NCBI GenBank assembly: GCA_004794785.1 | Contig: SJOL01009404.1 | Location: 291,202 to 355,201, forward strand | Source of the DNA: Opisthorchis felineus | Lineage: Eukaryota > Platyhelminthes > Trematoda > Opisthorchiida > Opisthorchiidae | DNA length: 64,000 bases | Reading direction: 5' to 3' | Part shown: in pieces, positions 50,066 to 61,857 of the stretch | How positions within the stretch are numbered: position 1 is the first letter of the stretch | Layout of the letters: each line of letters starts with the position of its first letter | Notes under the pieces: generated by a model | Told to the model about the DNA's origin: nothing | Database searches by the model: none | The model's input: the letters and a program-made list of their open reading frames with translations, nothing else | Position numbers and translations under genes: made by a program

Positions 50066-52824
50066 GTTAGTAATGTTCCAGAACTATTCAAAACAATGAA
50101 GCATTGTAATAGAACTTATAACACGGTATATCACGTTTATAACACACTGTGCGGTGTCAACCTCGACGACGATTCCTACTTATCAATAGAAATCTCGACT
50201 TTTCAGTACAGACTGGCCTTAATGACAGAACGAAATCTCATTTAAGTCCATTGTAACAAAACTGTTCACACTGAGGAAATATGGGCTGAATTCGGTCAGT
50301 TCCGTAATGGATGTGTAAACCCACTAATTGTTTTTCACCTGCAAGTGGACGTTGGGATTTGATAAACTCCCCCTTTCCCAGAGGGCCTCTTCGTAACACT
50401 GCTTTGAAAGCCGAAGCGAAGCCACATTTGTGACCTGTCTCGGTGGGATATCGCGCAGACGGTGATGCATATTTAAATGTTACCCTCTGTGATAGTAGGT
50501 CAGGATTATAATTCATAATGCCTGATTTTTGGAGCCGCTCAGACTCGGATCAAATGCAAGTGCTGTAGACCAGACTCTCCAACCTAGTATAAACATTTTG
50601 GGGAAGATCGAACAGAGGTACGACATGAGTTGCTCAAATTAGACTCGCAGATGCATTTAGTGCAGTGTTAAATGTGCTTCTTCTCAAAAAGTTGATTATG
50701 ATGATCGACTTGCACCAAGGCTTTGTTCCGTTATCGATAAGAAAAAATTTATTCAGGTTGTATTGGTCAAAATAACCAATGTTGTGAATGTTACGCTGCG
50801 GTATGTTTCACTCCTTAAGGTGAAGTCACCCGATGATGAGTCTCCTGGAAGCACCATGAAACAGTTTTGTCTTTGTAAATGAAAATCATTAGTTATATTT
50901 TTGGAAAATAAAATATCTCACATGTCATACGGGATCCCCCCCAAAAGATTGTCCTCTAATGGGTCAAAAAAGCACATCACACAATATCTAGTTTGCACGT
51001 TAGTTACATGCAAATACTTGTCTTTGGAAGGATCTTACTTTTACTCTGTTGCTCTTTGTCCTGCAAGTTCGAGCCAAGAACTCGAGTTTTTTTGCATATT
51101 GGAGCTGATCGACAGTGTATTTCCTTGGTTGTGCAGTAGTGTGAACTCCGGACAGTGGTGTGCTTGTTAGAACTACTTCAGTGCGCCTCACTTGCGAGGC
51201 GCATGACAAAAAATTAGGCGCACTAGGACAACAGGTCTGCTTAAAGGAGGTTAATTTTCAAAAGAAAATTTAAAATTCTCACATCCGCTCGCAAGTAATG
51301 AAACGAAATATTGCGACAGGTTTTAAACTTCTGTGAATTATCCTGCCGCACGGTACGTTGACTGAAGCGTTGCATAAACTTGCAAACATCTCGGAATTTT
51401 CAGAAGTGATGATTTAGATACTATCAGCTTGCGCCAGCGAAATGGCACTTCGAACGTCATGGATTCCAATGCCAACACGGCTACAGTTATACATCACTAA
51501 TTGGCTCTGATAGGAGTAGATTCGAGTTAAATGATCTCCTTTCTTTGCTGTGAGCTGATTGGGATCATTATTCCAAGACTAGAAGACTAGGTGAACGCAA
51601 AAGAACTTCGCCTCCAACTGAGCAGGGAAACAGTATTCTATCTACATGTATGTTGGCCACATTGCTAATTAGGTATCTACAACTGAATGTTAAACTGCTC
51701 AAACTTACATGTAGATAGTTCAGAGTTCCGATCTCGTGCTGGATTCTGCGCTGTGTCCCACAAACGGAACCAAAATAATACAGCATAAACTTTGGTTCAG
51801 ATGATCAAATGGTAAGACAATTTCTACCGAAATAAATCTCACTCGGCAGCCAATCCAGTGATAATAAATCCCCAAATCCGGCATAGGTTTGGCACATTCT
51901 CTTGGGAAGATATATTGATGGAACCAGTGAAGCCATAGGCGATAGTCCTCATTAATTGTCTTTCGACGATCATGGTGTGTATCACGCACCAGCATTGATT
52001 TGCCTGGATATATCGGGTTCAGTTTCCTTTTGATTCAAAGAGGTCAATAACTATCGGTTCATATTAGATCTTATCAAATGCTTTCTAGAGTTTTTCATAC
52101 AGTAGGTGGTTGAAGACACATTATTTCATGTCTTCGAAATGTATCTGGATCGAGCAGCAACAAACTTAGCATTACCTTCGTGGGAGCATGGGTTTCAGAA
52201 AAAAAGCAGTTTTATGAAGAGCACTCAGATACCTCATGTTTGTCTGTTTGTATTCAGAATATCTTACAATAGCAAATAATATTTTCTCTTGAGTCTCAGC
52301 AAACTTAGCAGGATACATGGACTGCCTCCTTACCCGAAAACTAACCACTCGAATTATGGCAAAGCGACGCTAGCAGCATCACCTGAATCGCAAAACTTCA
52401 GTCTCTTTTGCTGGGTTTCCGCAGGACTCCAGTCTAGTCTGTAATGCACCAACACTCCAAAGATTATCCACAATGAGAGTGATCACAAGCGTACAACTTA
52501 GGTTTTGCTTTCGATCTGGGTTGTCTGACAGCTTCATTGTTGAACTTGCTGGTTTATTTTCATTGTTTTCGTAATACAGTACTCATTTTTCAACCCAGAC
52601 TCAAGAGAAGCAAGTACATCCGGTCGTTTTAGATAGTTAGTGCATTTTAGGAGAACACGTAGATTGATTGTTTTGGCCGACATACATAGTCACGCAGTCA
52701 ACATTGTAAACACATGCCCAAGGAAGGGGTTTTCGTTTCTGGATATGCCATACAAATGGTAATTTTCATGCGTCAAAATTTGCGTGCCAAGACGAAAGCA
52801 AGTTTTCTTGTTTTCTCTTTGCAG
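50066..52824 (+). other. Intron H-I (2759 nt, phase 0)
   Basis: The donor is GTTAGT and the acceptor TTTGCAG. No element, repeat or additional exon was recognised. Open frames within it lack motifs. Confidence 0.65.
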
Positions 52825-53025
52825 TACAATGCTGAACTGAACGAAGCGGATCGCTCAGAACTTTTGAAGCAGTTGCGAAGACTGGAGAAACGTGTACAAG
52901 TATTGAATTCAGAGTGTGATCGTTTCGGACAGCAAGCAACTTCTGCAAACGATCAGCTAGTTGCTTTACAGGAAAAAATCAGCTTGGCTGAGCATGACAG
53001 TGCAGAGAATCTGAAAAAATTCCAG
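52825..53025 (+). CDS. CEP135: CEP135-like exon I, 201-nt coiled-coil repeat unit
   Basis: The acceptor has a strong pyrimidine tract (TTTTCTCTTTGCAG) and the donor is CAG|GTATTT; 201 nt, phase 0-0, 67 codons. The product begins YNAELNEADRSELLKQLRRL, then EKRVQVLNSECDRFGQQAT. It lines up without gaps with exon G (about 14 identities, including AD at 8-9, L13, QL at 16-17, LE at 20-21, E30, D32, AT at 38-39). The 'LEKRVQ' run also recalls exon D, where even the DNA is alike (GAGAAACGTGTACA). Confidence 0.8.
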
Positions 53026-56000
53026 GTATTTCGGAACAAAATAACAGCTGGGTGTGTAATGTTGAACTAGTGTGGATGAAAAAACACGTCGGAATGAAAC
53101 AACAATTTTCATCCCAGGCGTTAAGGCTTCCGACTTATCATCATCCGGAAGAGAATAGTCAACCTAAAGCATACAGATTTACTTCACTTGGTAATTATCA
53201 GATGTCCACCAGTTCTTTCTTCGGCACTCAGTATAAAGTTTTGCTAAAAAGCACACAGGATTAATGGAATAAAAACTGCCATTTAATGCACTATTGCAAA
53301 AACATAAATGGTTTCCTATCCCCTTGGCCAGTTACTCAGCCTGGTTTGTAAAATGTCCAAACCTAGGAACAATGCTAAAAATCGTTCTGTTGAATAAAGT
53401 ACCTGGGTCTGAATGTTTAGGTACAATTCTTGTACCAATAAGTCTGATAACAACTTTTATGAGGTCTACAGTGCAAGTTACTGACTACCTCGGACATTCT
53501 GCGTGTATATGTATCCGCCTACCTAGTGGAGTGCAAAATGTTGTATGAGCACACTTGAAGCCTCCTAAAATCCCAATTTCATTCCCTGTTTAAGAGAATC
53601 TCACGTCATCACCCTGGGAGAAATGCCTGAACGCGGAACTATACTCAAAACCATGTAAAAGTAATCAGCAAACTTTTGAAGTGCAAGTCTTAGGTATGAA
53701 CGAATTGATGCCTCCGTTGGCAGCTCAAAACATTGACTTTCTTTTCACCGATGCCACTCAATTACTTAGGCGATATCACCATCCGGCTAATTCGGGGAAG
53801 TTGCAGCAGAGCTTCACCACTGGCGCTGGCATAAATCAACTGTCAGTCCATCGGATTGTGCGGAAAATCACATGTGAAGTTCAAATGCGATGAGGATCAG
53901 CTTCTTCCGCAGCTCAAGTGGTTGGGCACCTCTCCGGTTACCTCAGGGTTCTTTAACTCGGTATCACTCCCGGACTTTTCTTTTCGTTCGTAAGAACTCG
54001 TAGAGGTATCTTTGAAACATGCAGATATGCGCACTTGCCTACAAGCTCAATTTGCACTTTAACTCTTTTTCCGCTGAGATTAGTCCTTAGGTTTGACATG
54101 ACATAAGTCTAAACAGTTGATTTAAACAGACACATATCCCTTCAAATTGTGTTACCGTCCACTCCACAAATAAAGCATTCACGTGTCCTGCATCCAACGT
54201 TCCCGCTGAACACATTATTCTGGTCTCCTATCCCCACTTGAACAATCGAACCAATTTTATACAATGAGTGAATGAGACATTTTGACTTGCTGATTTTTAG
54301 TTTCATTGGTAATGAGGCAAAGACCCGGACAGTTGGGTGAGCACCAGGTACTCTGACGGAGATATTCTTCCTATTTATCTCTTCCAAGTGAGGTCCTGTC
54401 CCCATCGGGATCTGTCTCCTTTGAGATGTACCCTCAGTAAGGGTAACTCCTCTTGGAAGGACCGTCAGTACGAACAGTATTCCACGATTCCTGCACCAGA
54501 GGACTGTAGGTACGGTTGCACCCAGTTATTTTAGGCAGCGATGTAATTATTTGTTTCCTTCCGGATTACTGCTCTAGCTGAGAATGTTGCGCACAGGTGT
54601 CCGTGATTGATATGATGACTACCCAGTCAAAACATCAAAGTCTATTCGGACAAAGCAAGCACATGAAAACCTGGATATATGGGTGGAATTTGAAGACATG
54701 TAAAGACATCTCAACCAACTCTGGTGGGTACTTGATTTGTGAGGGTCAGAAACGTAAATTGACTAAGCTCAAGTGTTCCTTGACTTAGCCGCTTCCACAG
54801 TGTCCAGCCTGGCAACCTAATTGTCCCTGAGAATAGGCGCTTAATAAAATACTCCTGCTCTGTACAAAGAAAGCAGTGACCCACTGTAAAATTTAAGAGG
54901 CAGCTGGCACCAGATGAACCAGAAGTCAGACAGTTTATCATAGATGATTAGCGTACACAACTAAACGATAGTATACCGCCGGAGGATTTTGGAACTGATT
55001 TTACTAAGGAGCTTGTCCATTTTCCACCGACTGGTACGCTGGCCCGTTTATATGTCAAACAGCAATAGACATGCGAATTGAGGTGAGTCCCAACCGATTG
55101 GTAAAGTAATCAAAATTAGTTTTACAAATTGATGCTCGATATACTTACCTTTGCCTAAGCAGGATTTCGAAAAACGTTGTCTCATCATCGCCATCATCAT
55201 CATTGACAAATATATCAGATGGGAATACTACTGCATTAGCGCCGAACAACCGTGTCAATCTGTTCGAATAAGGCTTTGTAGAAGAAAGAAGAAATAAATA
55301 GAACAAGTAGAGGGACCTATGGCTAGCCTACAGTATATATTCGGGGTGCCTACACTCATAAAACTCAGAGGGACAATCTATAAAAAAACTGGTACAATAA
55401 ACTCCCTGACGCTGGTAAGTCGCCATACCGTTTGATGTTTCCGGGATGGTCACATGGACCCCATCCTGCAAGGCGATCGGAACCAACAGCACCCAAACAT
55501 TTTGCAACATCCCTCCTTCCCTTTTACCAAATCTGCTTCCGTCCATGTCTAGGATTCCGCCACTTTGAAATGGGAACTGAAAATGGCGGTGATCTAAGCA
55601 GGCGGTAACACAATATATTTAACACTTGGCCTAGCCAACGAAGCTTAGAGTGGTGGATGCAATTTTTGAGTGAAGTACCATCTGCTTCATAAAAAACTCG
55701 CCTACTTATCACCTCACTGCGTATGCTGTTTTTTCAGGCTATTCCAGCTGTACTTCTGAGACATCGGTGGTCGAAAATCTGATGTCTCACATCTTGTGCC
55801 CTAAGTGGTCAGGGTTCGCAGCCCTACAACACTACTGTCCGAAATGTAATCTGATATACGCCCCCTTTGAGACACAGTGATATGTTTTTTGGTGCCACAA
55901 GTAGCGCAAATTGGCAAACGTAAATGTGGCCTTTGAGATTCTTGCGCTCATTTCGTCTGTCACGCTACCGCAAATTCCGAGATACGTATAACGCTTCACA

Positions 56001-56813
56001 ACTTCCAGTGTCATTGCTTGAATTCTTAAAGGCGTGTTCCAAGGCTATACGTTCTGCATCTTGGCTTTGCCCGTATTCGGGCATGAAGCACAACCCGAAG
56101 GACTGGATGATCCCGTCAGTTTTTCTAGTACTGCTTGAGCTTCCTGCTGTTCTTCAAAACTGATAGGAGTGTCGTCTGCATATTCCACGTCAACTAGGTT
56201 CTTGTTCGGAGAAATCTGAATGCCGGGATTTGGGAGGCCTTCAACAGTTCGACTCATCACCTCATCGATGACGAAATTAATCAAACCGGAAAGATCGGAC
56301 GTCCTTCTTGGACACGGGTGTTCAGTCGTCTCATTTTCATTTACACGGTGATACGTGTCGGAAACATTTACAAAACGAATGAACCCATGGAGAGCATGGT
56401 TCAATTCCAGTGTGCTCGAATGCAATAAACTTAATGGACTACAATTTCCTCCGAAATAGTGGTTAAAGCGCGGCACAAGTAGTCCTCCCTAAGAAAGCAA
56501 TCTACTACAAAGTTTTTCTGGACACTCATTATGTGGACTTTGCAGAATTCAATCGCTTGATTTTCATATTCATAGTTTGGGAATTTCCTGAGATTAAGCT
56601 GCTACTATTCCCAATTGTGTAGACAGCTAGGTGAATTGAAACGCTCCCTTCGTTCAGCACATGCTTTGAAATTTTCTTAGGAATCTGGTAATGAGCTACT
56701 GGCCAAGTACTGGCTGATCATTTTAGCGCTTTTCAGACTGTTGTTCCTAAAATTTAGCTCGTGAATATTAACTGTTCAATACTACCTAAAACTTGTTGTC
56801 GTTTGTAAACTAG
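53026..56813 (+). other. Intron I-J (3788 nt, phase 0)
   Basis: The donor is GTATTT and the acceptor AACTAG. The main content is an antisense LINE 3' half at 55182-56476. The rest (53026-55181, 56477-56813) shows nothing firm. Confidence 0.65.
55182..56476 (-). mobile_element. Antisense LINE, 3' half, broken
   Basis: On the minus strand, from 56476 downward: SGLINFVIDEVMSRT, NLVDVEYADDTPISFEEQQE (motif C with an intact YADD), VKRYTYLGICGSVTDEMSAR, ISKATFTFANLRYLW, LRWLGQVLN, LQNVWVLLVPIALQDG and GMATYQRQG, over several frames. It ends in a tail of ATGATG type at 55182-55204. Part of the end (about 55440-55510) matches 41080-41150 closely in DNA, so it belongs to the same family as the older antisense LINE. 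The 5' part, including the endonuclease, is missing. Confidence 0.82.
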
Positions 56814-57032
56814 ATGGAAAAACTATCTACGGAAAAACTGCAGGAACGTTTGGATGCTATGACACAGAGCAAAGGAGCAGCCGAACGTAGATGCGACTGG
56901 TACGAACGCCAGTTTGCCGAGACGCAGAATCTGCTTGCTCAGATGGAAAGTCAGCTCTCAGCAGAGAAGGATGGTAATAAGTGGTTTACGGAAGCCAACG
57001 AAAAACTGACAGCAGACAATGAAACACTGAGG
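56814..57032 (+). CDS. CEP135: CEP135-like exon J, coiled coil, weak splice sites
   Basis: 219 nt, phase 0-0, 73 codons. The product begins MEKLSTEKLQERLDAMTQSK, then GAAERRCDWYERQFAETQNL, and ends NEKLTADNETLR. Both borders are weak: the acceptor (GTTTGTAAACTAG) is purine-rich near the AG, and the donor is AGG|GTGTGT rather than GTGAGT. The first codon of the exon is an ATG, so this could in principle be an alternative first exon. The phase-0 fit to exons I and K and the coiled-coil content favour an internal exon. Confidence 0.75.
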
Positions 57033-60000
57033 GTGTGTAGATTTATTTGGTTACAGCAAGTTATGGTTTTTACCCATTCTAGCTCTACTCTATTCCGCTT
57101 CATTTAGCAAACCTCTTGTGTTAAATGCCAGTAACATAACACAGCTAAGAATTAGATTACATGGTGTAGCACAGTTTTGGCAAGCTGACTTGGTGAGTCC
57201 ATACTGTTGTATTTCGTGGTTGAAATAACGAATTTTCTTCCTGTGGTTTGCACCCAACTTGGATGTAATGCACTCGCTTGCACCGCTGCACGATGCACCG
57301 ATAACGCATGCAGACTCACACCTGACTGTGCACCATGACAACGTTTAAAACAAACAGAGTAGCAAATTCGGTTGTCAACGGAGATCGGTTGCGCACATCT
57401 AAACGACACAAATGCGTTGAGGTCACACACAAATCACATAACAGTGTCGACTTTGTCCCACAGCCCCATTTCCTTCCATATTATCATGCTGTGGATGAAC
57501 GAACAAGGACACCGCCATGGACTGTGACAGTATAAATGGAATTGCAACTGTGATAGCTTGGATTACAGGTTTTTCATCTCAAATGGCGGTTCACTGTAGC
57601 AGAGCAGTCTTGAGGTCTGAATCGTATGCTCCTTCATGTAGGGTTAATTCAGTCTGTTGAACGACGCTATAAGAATCGGGTAGTCAGGTGATGGAGCTGT
57701 CATCACATATGGAAAGTGCACCACCTGTGCAAAATACCAGAAAACCCCATTAGTAAAGTCACTTTTCTATCCGAAACTGGGAACTGTGAGCCGTTTTTGT
57801 TATGCGCATAAATCCTGAAATACGACAAGTTGGTTGGAAATCAGAGGCGATCTGAAGGGTTTTGGCAAGGTGTTTATTATTGTGAATTAAGTCATCGGTA
57901 ATCAAGTCAGTCTACGGTGATTGGTTGAGTAAATCTTTGCAGTCTTCCCTCCTCAACTAGGTATGTTTCAATGGTCTTGATTCAACCTATTACTTATACT
58001 CTTTGTCGAGTGATTACGAAGACCTAACCATGGATGTAAGCTGTTCGTCATAATAAAGTTGCGATTTTATGAAGCTACTTCACTCTAAGGGCAAGGTAGA
58101 CGTCGCATGGATGAATTACGTCTTTGCGTTGACTCCGTTTTCGAGACACAACATGCATTCCATAGGTTTTTTCACTTCATGGTGCGAAAAACCCTGCACC
58201 GAAATGCAGCTGAAGTGATTTACGTGATACAAGCAAACAATTTATGGTTTAAAATGCTTTAATAAAAGAGCACGTTCAGAGTGCTATGCGGTGATGCTGA
58301 TATGAGGGAGGTGGAAAATATACCACGGATGTGATTTTGCAAACGAAACGTCATCGGTGCGCGGTCACTTCAGTTGGTGATGAGGCAAGCTAATCGCCAA
58401 AGTCGGCGAACGGATCAATAGCAACCTGGTCAACTAGTCGACTATATTCTGTTTAACACCGTGCCGTTTTTGTTAAGTCAAAGTTTACCGTAGAATGAAG
58501 AAGGAGAAGAAGAATGAAACCAGGTGACGAGACCAGTGAGCGTATATTAATCTGGTGTGGTCTGATTGCTTGAAGCATTGGAGTGAGTGCTTTGTCCACG
58601 TCTCAGCAGCCACAATAAGAAAGTGCACAATATCTGTGCCAAAAGATCCCATCAAGCTTTTAATAGCAAAACTTACGAATAGATAATATTTTATGACTTG
58701 TTCAGAAATGGACATGAATTTCATGAGTAGTGTCTGCTCTGATCTAGGGGTAAAACTGGCTGCTGGCCCCATTAGATAGAGAATAATTAGATTACAACTC
58801 TACGGATGCTTGCTTCAGTGTGCAGTTTAACAAGAAAATATGAGACATAATATAGATCCAAGAATGAACATATAAACTTCAAAATATGTGGCCATCTGAT
58901 CTCGTACGATATGTTCTAGTGGTGTTTCTCAAAACGATTGGGAAATTCGTTTACCAGTCATTAGATCTGTGATATAGATTAAATAAAATCTACATGGAGG
59001 ATCCAGCCATTTAACCATATCGGTAAAAACCATCACTCAATCGTTTCGGTCAGCAACTCAGTGCTGCTCAGAAGACCCTTTGTATCAGTCACACATCATG
59101 TAAATTTACGGCGATGGAACACAATTGGGTCGATAAAAAACAGTGCAAAGCTGTGACTGAAATCTCTTTTTTCGTATTCTTTATTAGGACCACAGAGTAG
59201 AGACCAGATCCGTAACCGACTGGTTCGATGATCCCATGTTCACCTCCCGCCACACTCAGCCCCACTAAGGGTCCTGTATAGTCAATACCATGCGCTTTCA
59301 AAAACATCACTCAGCACCATGATTCAGTAGCTGAAATTATTTCACCTGGCTTCCGCAATGTGGTTGAAAAGTGCACAAGAACTACACAAATTACGAAAGT
59401 CATGCCTGATCCCACCTGACTACTTGTGCTTCACTTGTTTCGTTACCTAAGCCGCACATCGATTGTCGATCGCGAAGGGAAGAGTTGAAAGTCAAACGAA
59501 AACGACGTTTAAAAAACAGCATTTGTCGACAGCAAATTTGTTAATATTAGCACGAGTCACGAACACTGGAGGTTTTTCTTCACACTGAATAGGCTCGTTG
59601 CACCAAAACGGAACCTGAAAGCGCTCTGCTATTCATCGGCTCTCATGGGGTTAAAAAAATCGCTAGACATCGATTTCAGTCAATTTGTTCTGTATTCCCA
59701 TTCACTAAGGCATCTTCAAATATTAGGTTAGAATGCCTGTCTTCTCATTTTTAGGCAAACATGCATCAATTCAAATTATGACATTTAGTGCATATAAACT
59801 GTGAAGTAGACTTTTATATTTCAAGTTTATTAGCGACTGTCTAACGACATGGAGATAGTTTTGCCAAACTGACAGCATATCGGCCTCGTGCGTCCTCTGA
59901 GTTGCGTTAAAAGAATGTAACAGAAACTTGCCACGGTTGAATAGGTTCGGCAAACCATGTTTCGATTTTCTGGTGTGCATCAGAGTTGGAAAGGAAACAC

Positions 60001-61656
60001 CATGCGCAGTTTGCCAATTAATTAACAAAGATTGCTCAGCACACAAAAAAGCTTGCCTTGAAAGGTAAGGGACAATAAAGATAGCATTTTTCAAGTCAAA
60101 GTTAAGCGCTTAAGGTTTTGTTCGGTTCAGTGTGTTCAGAAATGCAACCTGTTTGTGTGCATCATGTCACATGACTGGTAGGTCGATCTGAATGACAGTT
60201 TAACCGACCGACGTGGTCCATTTATGAATCCTTGTTAGAGTTCAGGCCAAGTAATCACCTTTTATTTGCGATCATGAGAACAAGCAAGAGTTCCTAGATT
60301 ACACTATTATGACTCCACTGAGTTCAACTCAGAAGATGGTTATCTTACCAGTTACTTTTTAAGGATGCTTCATAGTTTCACGCATCTACTCGCGTTACCT
60401 AAAAATCCACTTGTATCTTTGTCCCACTCTTACAGTGACCACGCGGTAGCACGTCGAGAGAAAAAGTGTAACACAAAATTTCAGTCAAATCTGTGATTTT
60501 GATTTTGCTTTCGTTTATACAATCGTCAGTTTGTCCTAGGCTAGGTCAGTTTGACCACGTCTTTGTAGACTGGGTTTCAGGATACAACCGAATTTCCGAA
60601 TCGATCTCAACTAGTGGTCAAGTACTCAGCAGGTTGAATTGGGGAAAATATTACACCCACTACATCCAACCTGAACCAGCTTTGTCTACAGACAAATCAA
60701 ATGCTCGTTCTGTTACCCGTCACAATCCCAAGTTTCGACGACATTCGTTAGGATAACCTGCTCTCACTTCTCTGAGATATGATGAATCTCCAGAAACCAT
60801 CGGGGACCGCAGGCAGGCTACAACTTTGCAAGACAAAGCCAACTGTCAGCGACCGGCGATGTTTACATTTAGATGCTAACAGGTGTCTTGGTTTGTAAAA
60901 ACAAGTTTCGGTTTCGTCGGCCTTATTAGGCCCTGTTCCTTAATGGGAAAATCACGAAACCCCGTATGAAAATTGTAATCAAGGAGGTGACTCAAAATGC
61001 TCATTCATACTTTCGTTTGGGATTTCAGTGAATTCTAAATTCTTTCTGTAAAAGCTGAATTGTAAAACTGGATGTTGGAACTGCTTCGGCAACTCATCAA
61101 GAGGGCGAACAGTTCAGTCGTGTTTTCTTGACAGACGATGCACTACTTATAAGAATACTGCAAACGAAAAATACAGTTGAGTCACCCATTAACATCAGTA
61201 CAATTTGCGAATGAGTGGAATCCACAACTTTAATAACGCTGGTTGGACGAGAAGTGCCCTCTGTGGTGAGTTCTTTTGTGGAAGCACCCAATTTATGGAT
61301 GTGTTATTAATATCACTTGAAAGAGTTCCGCTACCAAGTTTCCGCTGATCAGCAGGAATTTTTCGAACGAACCCCCAAGGAATGATTATCAGAAGAAATG
61401 ATACGAATACGTTGGGGAATAATTATACTGTTTACATAATAGAGGAGATGTTCATCTCCATTCTGCCACCACTCACTTAAAACAAGTTGAACCTTCCTAG
61501 TAAATGGTGGGGAAATTTGTACGAATTAACGCGTGCCATGCCCTCTCGTTTCATTGAGATTTAATGACAGAAACCTAATGGCCGGCACAATTTCGCGAAC
61601 CTCCATAATGTAGCACAAAATCCATCATCCAGTTTTGCTGCTGTTGCAATTTTCAG
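57033..61656 (+). other. Intron J-K (4624 nt, phase 0)
   Basis: The donor is GTGTGT and the acceptor AATTTTCAG. It contains a possible integrase remnant (59089-59310, minus) and a perfect GGCCT/AGGCC hairpin at 60919-60932. No further exon was recognised, though a short one could be missed. Confidence 0.6.
59089..59310 (-). pseudogene. Possible LTR-retrotransposon integrase remnant
   Basis: The minus-strand frame contains KAHGIDYTGPLVGLSVAGG and later YGSGLYSVVLIKNTKKEISV. The 'H.DY.GPL.G' run followed by a hydrophobic stretch and a charged 'K.E.' end resembles the first catalytic Asp region of Gypsy/BEL integrases (HIDYAGP...W.E). Only about 70 codons are open and the second Asp and Glu are not seen. 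A chance resemblance is possible. Confidence 0.3.
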
Positions 61657-61857
61657 GCCACAGTTGAGCTGGCAAACAAGGACAAGGTGCACTTAGAATC
61701 ATGCATCGAAGACATGACCAACAAGAATCGTCAAATTATTCGGGAACGCGATGAGCTCGTACAGCGTTCGGCCAACCTCCGTGAACGACTGCTGGAAACT
61801 GAGGACAACCTAAAGCAAACCGAACAGGAGTTGAAACGTAGCAATGATTCTTTGCGG
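61657..61857 (+). CDS. CEP135: CEP135-like exon K (last recognised exon), 201-nt repeat unit
   Basis: The acceptor is TGTTGCAATTTTCAG and the donor CGG|GTAAGG; 201 nt, phase 0-0, 67 codons. The product starts ATVELANKDKVHLESCIEDM, has the core QIIRERDELVQRSANLRERL and ends ELKRSNDSLR. It aligns without gaps to exon G: Q26 I27, E30, D32 E33, V35, R37, L41 R42 and R44 L45 are shared. The frame is open at the donor, so more exons must follow. None was recognised in the remaining 2.1 kb, and the C-terminal end of CEP135 is missing from the window. Confidence 0.82.

Larger units (their letters stand above)
26806..61857 (+). other. CEP135: Partial gene span: CEP135/Bld10-family centriolar coiled-coil protein, 11 internal exons
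   Basis: Eleven exons joined by GT..AG introns give 1926 nt (642 codons) with no stop. The first intron is phase 1 and the other nine are phase 0. Known of the family: CEP135/Bld10 is an elongated coiled-coil protein of about 1100-1200 residues in animals that links the centriole cartwheel to microtubules and is needed for centriole assembly. Seen here: the order of motifs in exons A-F matches the middle of CEP135, where TSGA10 shares homology. The N-terminal microtubule-binding part and the C-terminal part are not visible, so both ends must lie in unrecognised exons or outside the window. Introns are 3272, 5642, 3285, 477, 6235, 275, 2769, 2759, 3788 and 4624 nt. The alternative TSGA10 is less likely because coding sequence continues upstream of the TSGA10-like start. 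Confidence 0.8.

Noticed and set aside
50831..50865. ATGATGAG...GAAACAG...TTGTC, hammerhead-like
   Set aside because: C3 of the core is A, stem II does not pair, and stem I is absent.
60493..60756. Open frame with QFDHVFVDWV, integrase-like at first sight
   Set aside because: Only a handful of residues resemble the integrase core; it is on the opposite strand to the other candidate and has no further motif.
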